Assembly: GCF_008629685.1 (NCBI RefSeq)
Contig: NZ_VWSF01000001.1
Span: 434,001 to 498,000 of the forward strand
DNA length: 64,000 bases
Reading direction: 5' to 3'
Origin: Adhaeribacter rhizoryzae
Lineage (GTDB): Bacteria > Bacteroidota > Bacteroidia > Cytophagales > Hymenobacteraceae
Shown: piece by piece, positions 7,834-15,623 of the stretch
How positions within the stretch are numbered: position 1 is the first letter of the stretch
How the letters are laid out: the number at the start of each line of letters is the position of its first letter
Translations under genes and position numbers: made by a program
Notes under the pieces: generated by a model
Told to the model about the DNA's origin: nothing
The model's input: only the letters and a program-made list of their open reading frames with translations
The model's database searches: none

Positions 7834-8679
7834 ATGTATAACCTCAACGTCCAAATCGACCCAAATTCCGGCTTTTGTTTCGGTGTTATCTACGCCATTC
7901 AAATGGCCGAAGATATACTGGATGAGCAAGGCTATTTATATTGCCTGGGTGATATTGTGCACAACGACGAGGAAGTAGAGCGCCTGGAAAAACGGGGCCT
8001 GCGCATTATTGATTACGAAACGTACAAAAACTTACATAACGAACACGTACTTATCCGGGCGCACGGGGAACCACCTTCTACTTACCAGATTGCTCTGGAA
8101 AATAACTTAAACCTGATTGATGCTTCGTGCCCGGTAGTATTAAAGCTGCAAAACCGCATTAAAACTTCTTACGACAAGCAAGAGAAAATATACATTTACG
8201 GTAAGCACGGCCACGCTGAGGTAAAAGGCTTGCTGGGCCAAACCAATAACAATGCGGTGGTATTCGAAAATATTGACGAATTGCTGCAACACGAGCTACC
8301 CCAAAATATTACCCTGTATAGCCAGACCACTAAAAGTACCAATAGCTTTTACAACATTAAGAATTACCTCGAAGAAAAAGGCTACGTGGTAGATGCCAAC
8401 GATACCATTTGCCGGCAGGTGTCTAACCGCGATAAAGATTTGCGCACCTTTGCCAACCGCTTCGATAAAATTGTGTTTGTGTCAGGTACCAAATCTTCTA
8501 ATGGTAAGGTACTCTACCAGGTTTGCAAAGACACCAACCCCAACACGTATTTTGTTTCGAAGGTAGAAGAACTTTCGCCAAACATGTTCTCGCCCGGCGA
8601 TTCGGTGGGAATTTGTGGCGCTACTTCTACACCCATGTGGCTAATGGAAAACGTGCGCGATGTGCTGCTGGCTTATTAA
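7834..8679 (+). CDS. ispH: 4-hydroxy-3-methylbut-2-enyl diphosphate reductase
   Basis: This 281-residue protein is IspH (LytB), the last enzyme of the MEP pathway, producing IPP and DMAPP. The three cysteines that hold the Fe-S cluster are visible: C15 (GFCFGV), C99 (DASCPVV) and C193 (TICRQV). The substrate-binding histidines also appear, in RAHGEP (H77) and YGKHGHAEVKG. The length is slightly short of the 310-320 residues of many homologues but contains all motifs. The gene is 5 bases downstream of the lycopene cyclase. Placing the final precursor-supply step inside the pigment operon would raise isoprenoid flux when carotenoids are induced; that is an inference. Confidence 0.95.
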   Translation: MYNLNVQIDPNSGFCFGVIYAIQMAEDILDEQGYLYCLGDIVHNDEEVERLEKRGLRIIDYETYKNLHNEHVLIRAHGEPPSTYQIALENNLNLIDASCPVVLKLQNRIKTSYDKQEKIYIYGKHGHAEVKGLLGQTNNNAVVFENIDELLQHELPQNITLYSQTTKSTNSFYNIKNYLEEKGYVVDANDTICRQVSNRDKDLRTFANRFDKIVFVSGTKSSNGKVLYQVCKDTNPNTYFVSKVEELSPNMFSPGDSVGICGATSTPMWLMENVRDVLLAY

Positions 8680-8801
8680 ATATTTAATTTAAATAAGAGG
8701 AGCTTTTAATAAAACCCTCCGGAAAGCTGAAAATTGGCTTAGTAAGAATTAATAACGAACCAGATTTGTTGGTTGCTTAAGGCCTGTCTGGAATATTAAA
8801 A

Positions 8802-9482
8802 ATGGATTATTTGCAAAAACATAAAGGTGCCGTAATTGCCACGCTGGTTATTTTAAGTTGGGGTTTAAGCCTCTGGTTTTTGCTGCATTTTCCGGTTAAT
8901 ATTTATTCGCCGGTGCCTTACCTGTTATTATTGGTGCAAACCCATTTGTATACCGGTTTATTTATTACGGCCCACGATGCCATGCACGGCGTAGTTTCCC
9001 GGAACAGAAAAGTAAATAAAACTATTGGTACGCTGGCCGCGGGTTTATTTGCTTACAATAATTTTAACCGGTTGCTGCCTCGCCACCACGCGCACCACCA
9101 TCATGTAGCTACCGGCCAAGACCCGGATTATCACGGCGGTAATTTCTTTATCTGGTATTTCAGTTTTCTTAAAAATTACATTACCTGGCAGCAACTGGTG
9201 TTAATGGCCATCACTTTTAATGTACTTAAACTAATATTCCCGGCCGAAAACGTTATCTTGTTCTGGATGATACCGGCTATTCTGGCTACTTTCCAGTTGT
9301 TTTATTTTGGTACCTACCTGCCGCACCGCGGCGAACACGCTTCCGATAACAAACATAAATCGCATACCCTGGCCAAAAACCATACCTGGGCATTTATTAG
9401 TTGTTACTTTTTTGGCTACCATTACGAGCACCACGACAAGCCTTACATACCCTGGTGGCAGCTTTACAAAGAGAAAAAATAA
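8802..9482 (+). CDS. crtW: Beta-carotene ketolase, CrtW type
   Basis: The 226-residue membrane protein belongs to the fatty acid desaturase superfamily and carries the three histidine boxes of CrtW: H58-D-A-M-H62, the dense H95-H101 cluster in LLPRHHAHHHH, and H207-Y-E-H-H211. The FFGTYLPHR-like segment (FYFGTYLPHRGEHA, about 167-180) is especially characteristic of bacterial CrtW. The enzyme adds keto groups at C4/C4' of beta-ionone rings; with CrtZ it gives astaxanthin-type xanthophylls. A 122-base gap separates it from ispH, so it may have extra promoter input. A mono-ketolase or a related hydroxylase activity cannot be excluded from sequence alone. Confidence 0.9.
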   Translation: MDYLQKHKGAVIATLVILSWGLSLWFLLHFPVNIYSPVPYLLLLVQTHLYTGLFITAHDAMHGVVSRNRKVNKTIGTLAAGLFAYNNFNRLLPRHHAHHHHVATGQDPDYHGGNFFIWYFSFLKNYITWQQLVLMAITFNVLKLIFPAENVILFWMIPAILATFQLFYFGTYLPHRGEHASDNKHKSHTLAKNHTWAFISCYFFGYHYEHHDKPYIPWWQLYKEKK

Positions 9483-9720
9483 GTACCTGTTGCCAACCAG
9501 TTTTTCTTCTTTCCTATCCTAATTATTCCCCTGATTAGTAATTATTTAATGCCCGATTTTGCCCATTATTCTTTTTCACTAAAGGCAGAATAATCCCTTA
9601 ATATATCCGTAAATATACTTACGCGCCTCCTTTATTTCTGCTGGTTTATAATTGGTTTTAACCGGTAAATTTTATTCTTTTTTGTTGTTGTGGGCTGTTA
9701 TTCCACAAACCGGTAATTTT

Positions 9721-9750
9721 CTTTCCACTTCCTCCACTTTGCCCCACTTT
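9721..9750 (-). promoter_or_regulatory. Distal MraZ-type box array (inverted)
   Basis: Read on the minus strand, these 30 bases contain AAAGTGGGGC, AAAGTGGAGG and then AAGTGGAAAG. The first two boxes are exactly 10 bp apart and the third is shifted by one base. The unit matches the AAAGTGK-N3 repeats known as MraZ boxes in Mollicutes and the TGGG-type repeats of enterobacteria. It faces the proximal array about 200 bp away, so MraZ could bridge the two. Confidence 0.55.
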
Positions 9751-9901
9751 GGTATTGACAGATTAGATATTTCTGATTATAATATTGGTAAATATAATTA
9801 AAACATTGATAGTCAATTGTTTAACTTGATATAGCTTGTTTGTGGGTGTTTTTGCCAGTTGATTGCCCTTGGGAAAACTAGGGTAAAAGTGTGAGTGAAA
9901 T

Positions 9902-9948
9902 TGTGGATAATGTGTATAAGTGGGGTTGATAACCATAATTTATCCACA
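9902..9948. promoter_or_regulatory. Cluster of three perfect DnaA boxes
   Basis: TTATNCACA, the DnaA box consensus, occurs three times with no mismatch: on the minus strand at 9902-9910 (TTATCCACA) and directly adjacent at 9911-9919 (TTATACACA), and on the plus strand at 9940-9948 (TTATCCACA). The outer copies form a 10-bp inverted repeat. The plus-strand box shares its last base with the first proximal MraZ box. Either DnaA control of the division cluster or a replication origin fits; no dnaA gene is in the window. Confidence 0.72.
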
Positions 9949-9974
9949 AAGTGGTAAAAAGTGGGAGAACGAGG
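9948..9974 (+). promoter_or_regulatory. Proximal MraZ operator
   Basis: AAAGTGG occurs at 9948-9954 and again at 9958-9964, followed 10 bp later by a degenerate AACGAGG (9968-9974). This 10-bp period is the known architecture of MraZ boxes, by which MraZ autoregulates its own operon. The array runs into the -33 element of the mraZ promoter, so binding would affect polymerase access. Confidence 0.72.
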
Positions 9975-10004
9975 TTGACTTAATTTTTCTTATCCGTATT
10001 TTTG
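9975..10004 (+). promoter_or_regulatory. mraZ promoter, Bacteroidota -33/-7 type
   Basis: TTG (9975-9977) is followed after 19 bases by TATTTTTG (9997-10004), a perfect match to the TAnnTTTG -7 element of Bacteroidota. Transcription would start near 10011, leaving a short leader of about 30 bases before the mraZ ATG at 10043. The -33 element abuts the MraZ operator. Confidence 0.65.
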
Positions 10005-10042
10005 TTTACTCCGGAATCTACCCGGAAGACAAAAGGCCCTGT

Positions 10043-10510
10043 ATGAACTTTCTTTCCGGCGAATACGAGTGTAAGCTAGACCCGAAAGGAAGATTGGTTT
10101 TACCTGCAAAGATAAAAGCCAATCTGCCCGAGGAATCTGGCAACCAGGTGGTGCTGACCCGGGGGTTTGAGCCGTGCCTGGTACTGTATCCGCAGGCGGC
10201 CTGGAAAGTGATTTACGACAAGGTGGCTAGTTTGAACGAGTTTAACGAAGAGTACCGGAATTTTCAGCGGAATTTTTTCCGGGGTAATACCGAAGTAGAA
10301 CTGGACAGTGCCGGCCGGTTTATTTTGCCCCGTACCATGGTGCGCTACGCCGAAATAGAAAAAGAAGTAATTGTGGTAGGCTTGGGCAATCGCGTTGAAA
10401 TCTGGAACCCCGACAAATACGAAGACTTCCTGATTAAAGATCAGCAAGGATTCTCGTCGTTGGCTCAGAAGTTTTTAGGCGATCAACCTTTAATTGAACC
10501 CGGAATATAA
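10043..10510 (+). CDS. mraZ: Transcriptional regulator MraZ
   Basis: The 155-residue protein has two SpoVT-AbrB-like beta domains, seen in the repeated pattern LDPKGRLVLPAKIK (about 11-24) and LDSAGRFILPRTMV (about 87-100), the duplicated MraZ signature. The open frame extends upstream to 9920, but the ATG at 10043 begins the conserved FLSGEYECKLD start and follows the promoter, so it is the likely start. MraZ forms ring oligomers that bind repeated boxes before its own gene and controls the dcw cluster. Its TAA overlaps the rsmH ATG by one base. Candidate operator arrays lie just upstream. Confidence 0.95.
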   Translation: MNFLSGEYECKLDPKGRLVLPAKIKANLPEESGNQVVLTRGFEPCLVLYPQAAWKVIYDKVASLNEFNEEYRNFQRNFFRGNTEVELDSAGRFILPRTMVRYAEIEKEVIVVGLGNRVEIWNPDKYEDFLIKDQQGFSSLAQKFLGDQPLIEPGI

Positions 10511-11412
10511 TGGCGTATCACAAGCCGGTTATGTTGCAGGAGTCGGTAGAGGCCCTGGCCATAAAGCCCGAAGGGGTTTATGTAGATGTTACGTTTGGCG
10601 GTGGCGGCCATTCGGCCTTAATAGCGAGTAAGCTTACCACCGGTAAATTATTTGGTTTTGATCAGGACCCGGACGCGGAAAAAGAAGGCGAAAAGCTAGA
10701 AGCCAAGACTTTTACGTTTGTGAAAGCCAACTTCCGGTACCTGAAAAAATACCTGCGCCTGTACGGGGCCAAGCAGGTAGATGGCATTTTGGCAGATTTG
10801 GGCGTGTCGTCGTACCAGTTCGATACTTCCGAAAGAGGTTTTTCTACCCGTTTTGATGGGCCGCTGGATATGCGCATGGATAAAGCGGCTGATAAAACCG
10901 CCAAAGATATTTTAATGACTTACGCCGAAGAAGACTTGCACAAGTTGTTTGGGATTTACGGCGAAGTAAAAAATGCCCGGACGCTGGCCCGTACGATTGT
11001 TTTAAAAAGAGCCTCGCAGGAAATCGAAACCATTGGGCAGTTTAAAGAAGCCATTGCGGGCTGTATGCCCAAAGGCAAAGAAAATAAATATTTGGCGCAG
11101 GTATTTCAGGCGTTGCGCATGGAAGTAAACGACGAATTAAAAGCCCTGGAAGAAATGCTGCTGCAGACGGCAGAAGTATTAAAACCAGGAGGGCGCCTGG
11201 TCGTGATTTCCTACCACTCGCTCGAAGACCGGCTGGTGAAAAACTTTATCCGGCAAGGTAAATTCTTCGGCGAAGTAGAGAAAGATTTGTACGGCAACGA
11301 AATAAAGCCTTTTGCTTCGGTATTCCGCAAACCCTTAACTGCTTCGGCTTTAGAGCTGCAGGAAAATAACCGGTCGCGGAGTGCCAAATTGCGGGTAGCT
11401 GAAAAGTTATGA
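10510..11412 (+). CDS. rsmH: 16S rRNA (cytosine(1402)-N(4))-methyltransferase
   Basis: The 300-residue protein is RsmH (MraW). The SAM-binding start VDVTFGGGGHSALI (about 25-38), the ADLGVSSYQFDTSERGFS motif (about 95-112) and the late VVISYHSLEDRLVK motif are all conserved. It methylates N4 of C1402 in 16S rRNA, in the ribosomal P site. The start codon overlaps the mraZ stop (TAATG), so translation is coupled. A 120-base gap follows before ftsL, without an evident promoter or terminator. Confidence 0.96.
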   Translation: MAYHKPVMLQESVEALAIKPEGVYVDVTFGGGGHSALIASKLTTGKLFGFDQDPDAEKEGEKLEAKTFTFVKANFRYLKKYLRLYGAKQVDGILADLGVSSYQFDTSERGFSTRFDGPLDMRMDKAADKTAKDILMTYAEEDLHKLFGIYGEVKNARTLARTIVLKRASQEIETIGQFKEAIAGCMPKGKENKYLAQVFQALRMEVNDELKALEEMLLQTAEVLKPGGRLVVISYHSLEDRLVKNFIRQGKFFGEVEKDLYGNEIKPFASVFRKPLTASALELQENNRSRSAKLRVAEKL

Positions 11413-11532
11413 GTATGCTATAAAAAAGAATCTGGTAGCAGGTTATAAGTAATAAATTGAAGCAGGAGAACTGGAGAAAAGAGAATAATGGAAGACTTAG
11501 AACTTACCAAATACCAACTAAAACTGTAAATA

Positions 11533-11973
11533 ATGGCGGCAAACACAGTACAAGAAAGACCCCGGGTACAGCGTAAAGTTAACACGCAGCGCCCAGTGCC
11601 CCAGGAAGAGCCGGCGCGGCAGCGCCCGGAGCGGCCAAAAGGGACGAGTATTTTTGAGTTGCTGGACCGGTATACCAAAATGGATGCCTTGTTTCAGTAT
11701 GGCTTGCCGGTTAAATATTTACCTTACATTATTTATTTAATGATAGTTGCCTTGTTTTACATTGGCAACACCCACTACGCCGAAAAAACAATCCGGAAAA
11801 TTGATAAAATAAAAAGCGAAGCCGAAGATTTACGCGCCGATTACACCACCCTGGCCGCCGATTACATGGAAGCCAGTAAGCAATCGGAAGTAGCTCGTAA
11901 GGTAATGCCCTTCGGAATTGTGGAAAGTTCTTCACCACCTTACCAGATAGAAGTGTATGGCGAAGAATATTAA
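11533..11973 (+). CDS. ftsL: FtsL-like division protein
   Basis: The 146-residue protein has a basic, proline- and glutamine-rich cytoplasmic N-terminus (1-45), one membrane segment (about 61-80, YLPYIIYLMIVALFYIG), and a predicted short coiled coil in the periplasm (about 85-125). This bitopic layout and the place between rsmH and ftsI identify it as the FtsL counterpart, which in E. coli joins FtsQ and FtsB to activate septal peptidoglycan synthesis. The sequence itself is weakly conserved, so the assignment leans on topology and synteny. Its last 17 bases overlap ftsI. Confidence 0.82.
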   Translation: MAANTVQERPRVQRKVNTQRPVPQEEPARQRPERPKGTSIFELLDRYTKMDALFQYGLPVKYLPYIIYLMIVALFYIGNTHYAEKTIRKIDKIKSEAEDLRADYTTLAADYMEASKQSEVARKVMPFGIVESSSPPYQIEVYGEEY

Positions 11974-14059
11974 GAAATCTATTGTTACCCGGGTGCGGGT
12001 AGCATTTTTGGCTATCTGCCTGTTTGCGGTGGCCATTGTAGCCAAAGTGGTGCACGTGCAGTTTTTCGAGGGTAAAAAGTGGGCGCAGCTGCAAAAAGAA
12101 AGTCGCATGATTTACCTGCCGGTGTATGCCACCCGGGGCAATGTGCTATCTGATAACGAGAGTATTATGGCCACTTCTTTGCCGTTCTACCGCGTTGCTT
12201 TTGACCCTACTATCTGCGACGAGAAGCATTTTAACAAAGGCATTGATTCCTTAGCCCTTCTATTATCCCGATTTTACAGAGACAAATCCGCCGAAGGTTA
12301 CCGCCGCAAAATAAAAAACGCTCGCTTGGCTAAACGGCGTTACATCCGTATTCACAGCCGCCAGTTAAATTACCAGGAAAAAAAGATGATGGCCTCCTGG
12401 CCTATTTTCCGGGAAGGTAAAAACAAAGGCGGCGTTATATTCGAGAAGGTAGATAAGCGTTTTCGTCCGTTTGGCACCTTGGCTCAGCGTACCATTGGCC
12501 GCATTACCGAAGATAAAAAAGGCTCTGGTTTAGAATATACTTACAACAGCTACCTGGCGGGTAAAGACGGCGAAGCTTTATTTGAAAGAATGGCCGGCGG
12601 TAATAAACCAATTTACAATGCTACCGATGTAAAGCCGCTGCCAGGCTATGATTTAAAAACTACTATTGATATTAACCTGCAAGACGTAGCCGAAAATGCC
12701 TTGTACAAAGCGCTGGTAGCCAATAATGCCCAGTACGGTTGCGTGGTTTTAATGGAAGTAAAAACCGGTGAAATAAAAGCTATTGCCAACTTAGGCAAAG
12801 CCGGCGAAGGCGTTTATGTAGAAAACTACAACTACGCCGTTGGTAACCACGGCCGTACCGAGCCGGGCTCTACGTTTAAGCTGGCTTCTATGATGGCCCT
12901 TTTCGAAGAAACCAACCTTACACCATCCGATACCATAGATACCGGTCACGGCCGCCAGTTAATTGCCGGTAAAGCCATGGGCGAAGCAACCGGCGGTGGT
13001 TACGGCAAAATATCGGTTGGGCAGGTTTTCGAGAAGTCTTCGAACGTAGGTACGGCCAAACTTATTGAGCAGCATTTTGGTACGCAACCCCAAAAATTTG
13101 TAGATTATTTGCACGAATTTGGCTTGTCTAAGCCTTTGGGTTTCCAGATGCACGGCGAGGCTAAACCTTTTATCCGGACGCCGGCAGATGTAAGCTGGAG
13201 CCGGACTTCTTTGTCGCGGATGTCCATTGGCTACGGCCTGAAAATTTCGCCCTTACAAACCCTGGCTTTTTACAACGCAGTAGCAAATAACGGCATTAAA
13301 GTTACCCCCATTATTGTAAAGGAAATCCGGAAGGGCAGTACGGTAATCGAAAGTTTTGATGCGCAGGATTTTAACCCGACCCGCATTTGCTCCGAAGAAA
13401 CCGTAAAAAAATTGCGCGTGTTAATGGAAGGCGTGGTAGAGCACGGTACCGGTAAACACGTGAAAAGCCAATATTACAAAGTGGCCGGTAAAACTGGTAC
13501 TTCCTGGAAAATCAAAAATGGTAAATACATAAAAGATTATTCCACTTCGTTTGCTGGTTATTTTCCAGCCGATAATCCTAAATATTCCTGCATTGTAATT
13601 ATTGATACGCCCAAAAGCGGCCGGATTTACGGTGGCGATGTGGCAGCGCCGGTTTTCCGGGAACTGGCCGATAAAGCCTATGCCCGCGATTTAAGCCTGC
13701 ATAAACCTTTGGCCACCCGGGTAATTACCGACCGTCAGAAATTGCCACCGGTAAAAGCCGGCAACCAGGAAGAATTAACCTTAATCACGAATAAATTAGG
13801 TATCAGCACGCATAACAAATCAGAAGAAGAATGGGTGAAAGCCGATTCGCAGGGCCACTCGCTGATTTGGAAATCTAATAAACTCATGGTAGGGCGCGTG
13901 CCCGATGTTGCCGGCATGACCTTGCGCGATGCCCTTTTTGTACTGGGTAACCAAGGCTTAAAAGTGCAAACCGAGGGTAAAGGCCGGGTTCAGGCGCAAT
14001 CGCTGGAGCCGGGTACCCCCATTAAGAAAGGAAGTATTATTACTATAAAATTAAGTTAA
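11957..14059 (+). CDS. ftsI: Septal peptidoglycan transpeptidase FtsI (class B PBP) with PASTA domain
   Basis: The 700-residue protein has an N-terminal membrane anchor (about 10-34), a PBP dimerisation domain (about 50-220) and a transpeptidase domain. Active-site motifs are S305-T-F-K308, S361-S-N363 and K512-T-G-T515. A single PASTA domain follows at about 643-700, a feature usual in Bacteroidota and Gram-positive homologues but not in E. coli FtsI. The protein crosslinks peptidoglycan at the division septum and is a beta-lactam target. It overlaps ftsL by 17 bases and its stop overlaps the murE start (TAATG). Confidence 0.95.
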   Translation: MAKNIKKSIVTRVRVAFLAICLFAVAIVAKVVHVQFFEGKKWAQLQKESRMIYLPVYATRGNVLSDNESIMATSLPFYRVAFDPTICDEKHFNKGIDSLALLLSRFYRDKSAEGYRRKIKNARLAKRRYIRIHSRQLNYQEKKMMASWPIFREGKNKGGVIFEKVDKRFRPFGTLAQRTIGRITEDKKGSGLEYTYNSYLAGKDGEALFERMAGGNKPIYNATDVKPLPGYDLKTTIDINLQDVAENALYKALVANNAQYGCVVLMEVKTGEIKAIANLGKAGEGVYVENYNYAVGNHGRTEPGSTFKLASMMALFEETNLTPSDTIDTGHGRQLIAGKAMGEATGGGYGKISVGQVFEKSSNVGTAKLIEQHFGTQPQKFVDYLHEFGLSKPLGFQMHGEAKPFIRTPADVSWSRTSLSRMSIGYGLKISPLQTLAFYNAVANNGIKVTPIIVKEIRKGSTVIESFDAQDFNPTRICSEETVKKLRVLMEGVVEHGTGKHVKSQYYKVAGKTGTSWKIKNGKYIKDYSTSFAGYFPADNPKYSCIVIIDTPKSGRIYGGDVAAPVFRELADKAYARDLSLHKPLATRVITDRQKLPPVKAGNQEELTLITNKLGISTHNKSEEEWVKADSQGHSLIWKSNKLMVGRVPDVAGMTLRDALFVLGNQGLKVQTEGKGRVQAQSLEPGTPIKKGSIITIKLS

Positions 14060-15522
14060 TGCCGCTTTTATCCGCTCTGCTTGCAGAAGTAAAACCCATA
14101 GGGGTAGTTGGTTCCGAGGCGGTAGAAGTACTTGGCTTAACCTTCGATTCCCGCCAGGCTGCCGTCGGTATGGCTTTCTTTGCCATCCGGGGGGTACAAG
14201 CCGATGGACACGCGTACATGGCTAAAGCCGTGGAAGCCGGTACAGCTGCGGTTGTCTGCGAACAACTGCCCGAAATATTGGTGCCGGAAGTTACTTATGT
14301 GCAGGTGCGCGATAGTTCCGAAGCCATGGGCTATATGGCGGCGGCTTTTTACGGACATCCGGCTAAGCAACTAAAACTGGTAGGCGTAACCGGTACCAAC
14401 GGCAAAACCACCTGCGTTACGCTGCTGCACAAATTATTCCGGGAGTTAGGTTACCAGGTGGGCATGTTATCAACGGTGCAAAACCAGATAAACGAAACCG
14501 TTATTCCGGCTACCCATACCACCCCCGATGCCATTAACCTGAATAGTTTGCTGGCCCAAATGGTAAAAGCGGGCTGTAGCTATTGTTTTATGGAGGTAAG
14601 TTCACATGCCTTGGTGCAGCACCGGGTAACGGGTTTGCAATTTGCCGGGGCTATTTTTACCAATATTACCCACGACCACCTCGACTACCACAAAACCTTT
14701 GAAGAATATATCCGGGCCAAGAAGTTGTTCTTCGATAACCTGACGAAAAACGCTTTTGCTTTGGTAAACGCCGATGATAAACGGAGCAGCGTAATGCTGC
14801 AGAATACCAAAGCCAAAACCTATACTTACGCACTCCGCACTTTTGCCGATTTTAAAGCTCGCATTCTCGATAATTCCATTCAGGGATTGCAACTCGAAGT
14901 AGACGGGAAAGAAGTTTGGTGCAAACTTATAGGTACGTTCAACGCCTATAATTTACTCGCGGTTTACGGGGCCGCGCATTTATTAGGCGAAGATCCGGAT
15001 GAAGTGTTAACCGTACTTTCCAGCTTGTCTTCGGCGGCGGGCCGCTTCGATTATATTGTATCGGATACACAGATTACCGGCATTATTGATTACGCCCACA
15101 CGCCCGATGCGCTGCAAAACGTGCTGAATACCATCCGGCAGATTCGCCGTCCCGAGCAACAGGTAATTACGGTAGTGGGTTGCGGCGGTAACCGCGACGC
15201 GGCCAAGCGGCCCATCATGGCCGATATTGCCTGCCAATACAGCGACCGCGTAATTTTAACTTCTGATAATCCGCGGTTCGAAGATCCGCAGGAAATATTA
15301 AACCAAATGCAGGCTGGCGTAAAACCTACCGATTTAAAAAAGACCTTAACCGTGGTAGACCGGAAAGAAGCGATAAAAACGGCCTGTGTACTGGCCCAAA
15401 ACCAGGATATTATTCTGGTAGCCGGCAAAGGGCACGAAACTTACCAGGATATTAAAGGTGTAAAAACCGATTTTGACGATAAAAAAATATTAGCCCAACA
15501 GTTTCAGGTACTGGGGAAATAA
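14059..15522 (+). CDS. murE: UDP-MurNAc-L-Ala-D-Glu:meso-diaminopimelate ligase
   Basis: The 487-residue protein is a Mur ligase with the ATP loop GVTGTNGKTTCV (about 112-123), the central ITHDHLDYH motif and a C-terminal domain ending in AGKGHETYQ. The DNPR box (in TSDNPRFEDP, about 413-422) marks specificity for meso-diaminopimelate rather than lysine, so this organism has DAP-type peptidoglycan. It works in the cytoplasm on the third step of stem-peptide assembly. The start lies inside the ftsI stop codon. About 100 bases separate it from mraY. Confidence 0.96.
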   Translation: MPLLSALLAEVKPIGVVGSEAVEVLGLTFDSRQAAVGMAFFAIRGVQADGHAYMAKAVEAGTAAVVCEQLPEILVPEVTYVQVRDSSEAMGYMAAAFYGHPAKQLKLVGVTGTNGKTTCVTLLHKLFRELGYQVGMLSTVQNQINETVIPATHTTPDAINLNSLLAQMVKAGCSYCFMEVSSHALVQHRVTGLQFAGAIFTNITHDHLDYHKTFEEYIRAKKLFFDNLTKNAFALVNADDKRSSVMLQNTKAKTYTYALRTFADFKARILDNSIQGLQLEVDGKEVWCKLIGTFNAYNLLAVYGAAHLLGEDPDEVLTVLSSLSSAAGRFDYIVSDTQITGIIDYAHTPDALQNVLNTIRQIRRPEQQVITVVGCGGNRDAAKRPIMADIACQYSDRVILTSDNPRFEDPQEILNQMQAGVKPTDLKKTLTVVDRKEAIKTACVLAQNQDIILVAGKGHETYQDIKGVKTDFDDKKILAQQFQVLGK

Positions 15523-15623
15523 AAACGGAAAACAGAATTGTTACAGGTTGATTTCTGAATAAACAAAAAAAGTGGGTAAGAGAATTTTCTTCCCAATCAG
15601 AGATTCAACATTAAACAGAATAG

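Larger units (their letters stand above)
9483..10042 (+). other. 560-base control region between crtW and mraZ
   Basis: This is the most structured gap of the window. It holds an AT-rich stretch (about 9751-9835), an array of minus-strand AAAGTGG boxes (9721-9750), three perfect DnaA boxes (9902-9948), a plus-strand AAAGTGG array (9948-9974) and a -33/-7 promoter (9975-10004) for mraZ. An isolated AAAGTGT lies at 9886-9892, and ATTGTTTAACT (9816-9826) repeats an element found before the ECF sigma gene. Each part is annotated separately. Confidence 0.75.

Noticed and set aside
9920-10042. Longer mraZ start 41 codons upstream
   Set aside because: It would cover the promoter and operator and add residues absent from MraZ; the ATG at 10043 fits the conserved start.
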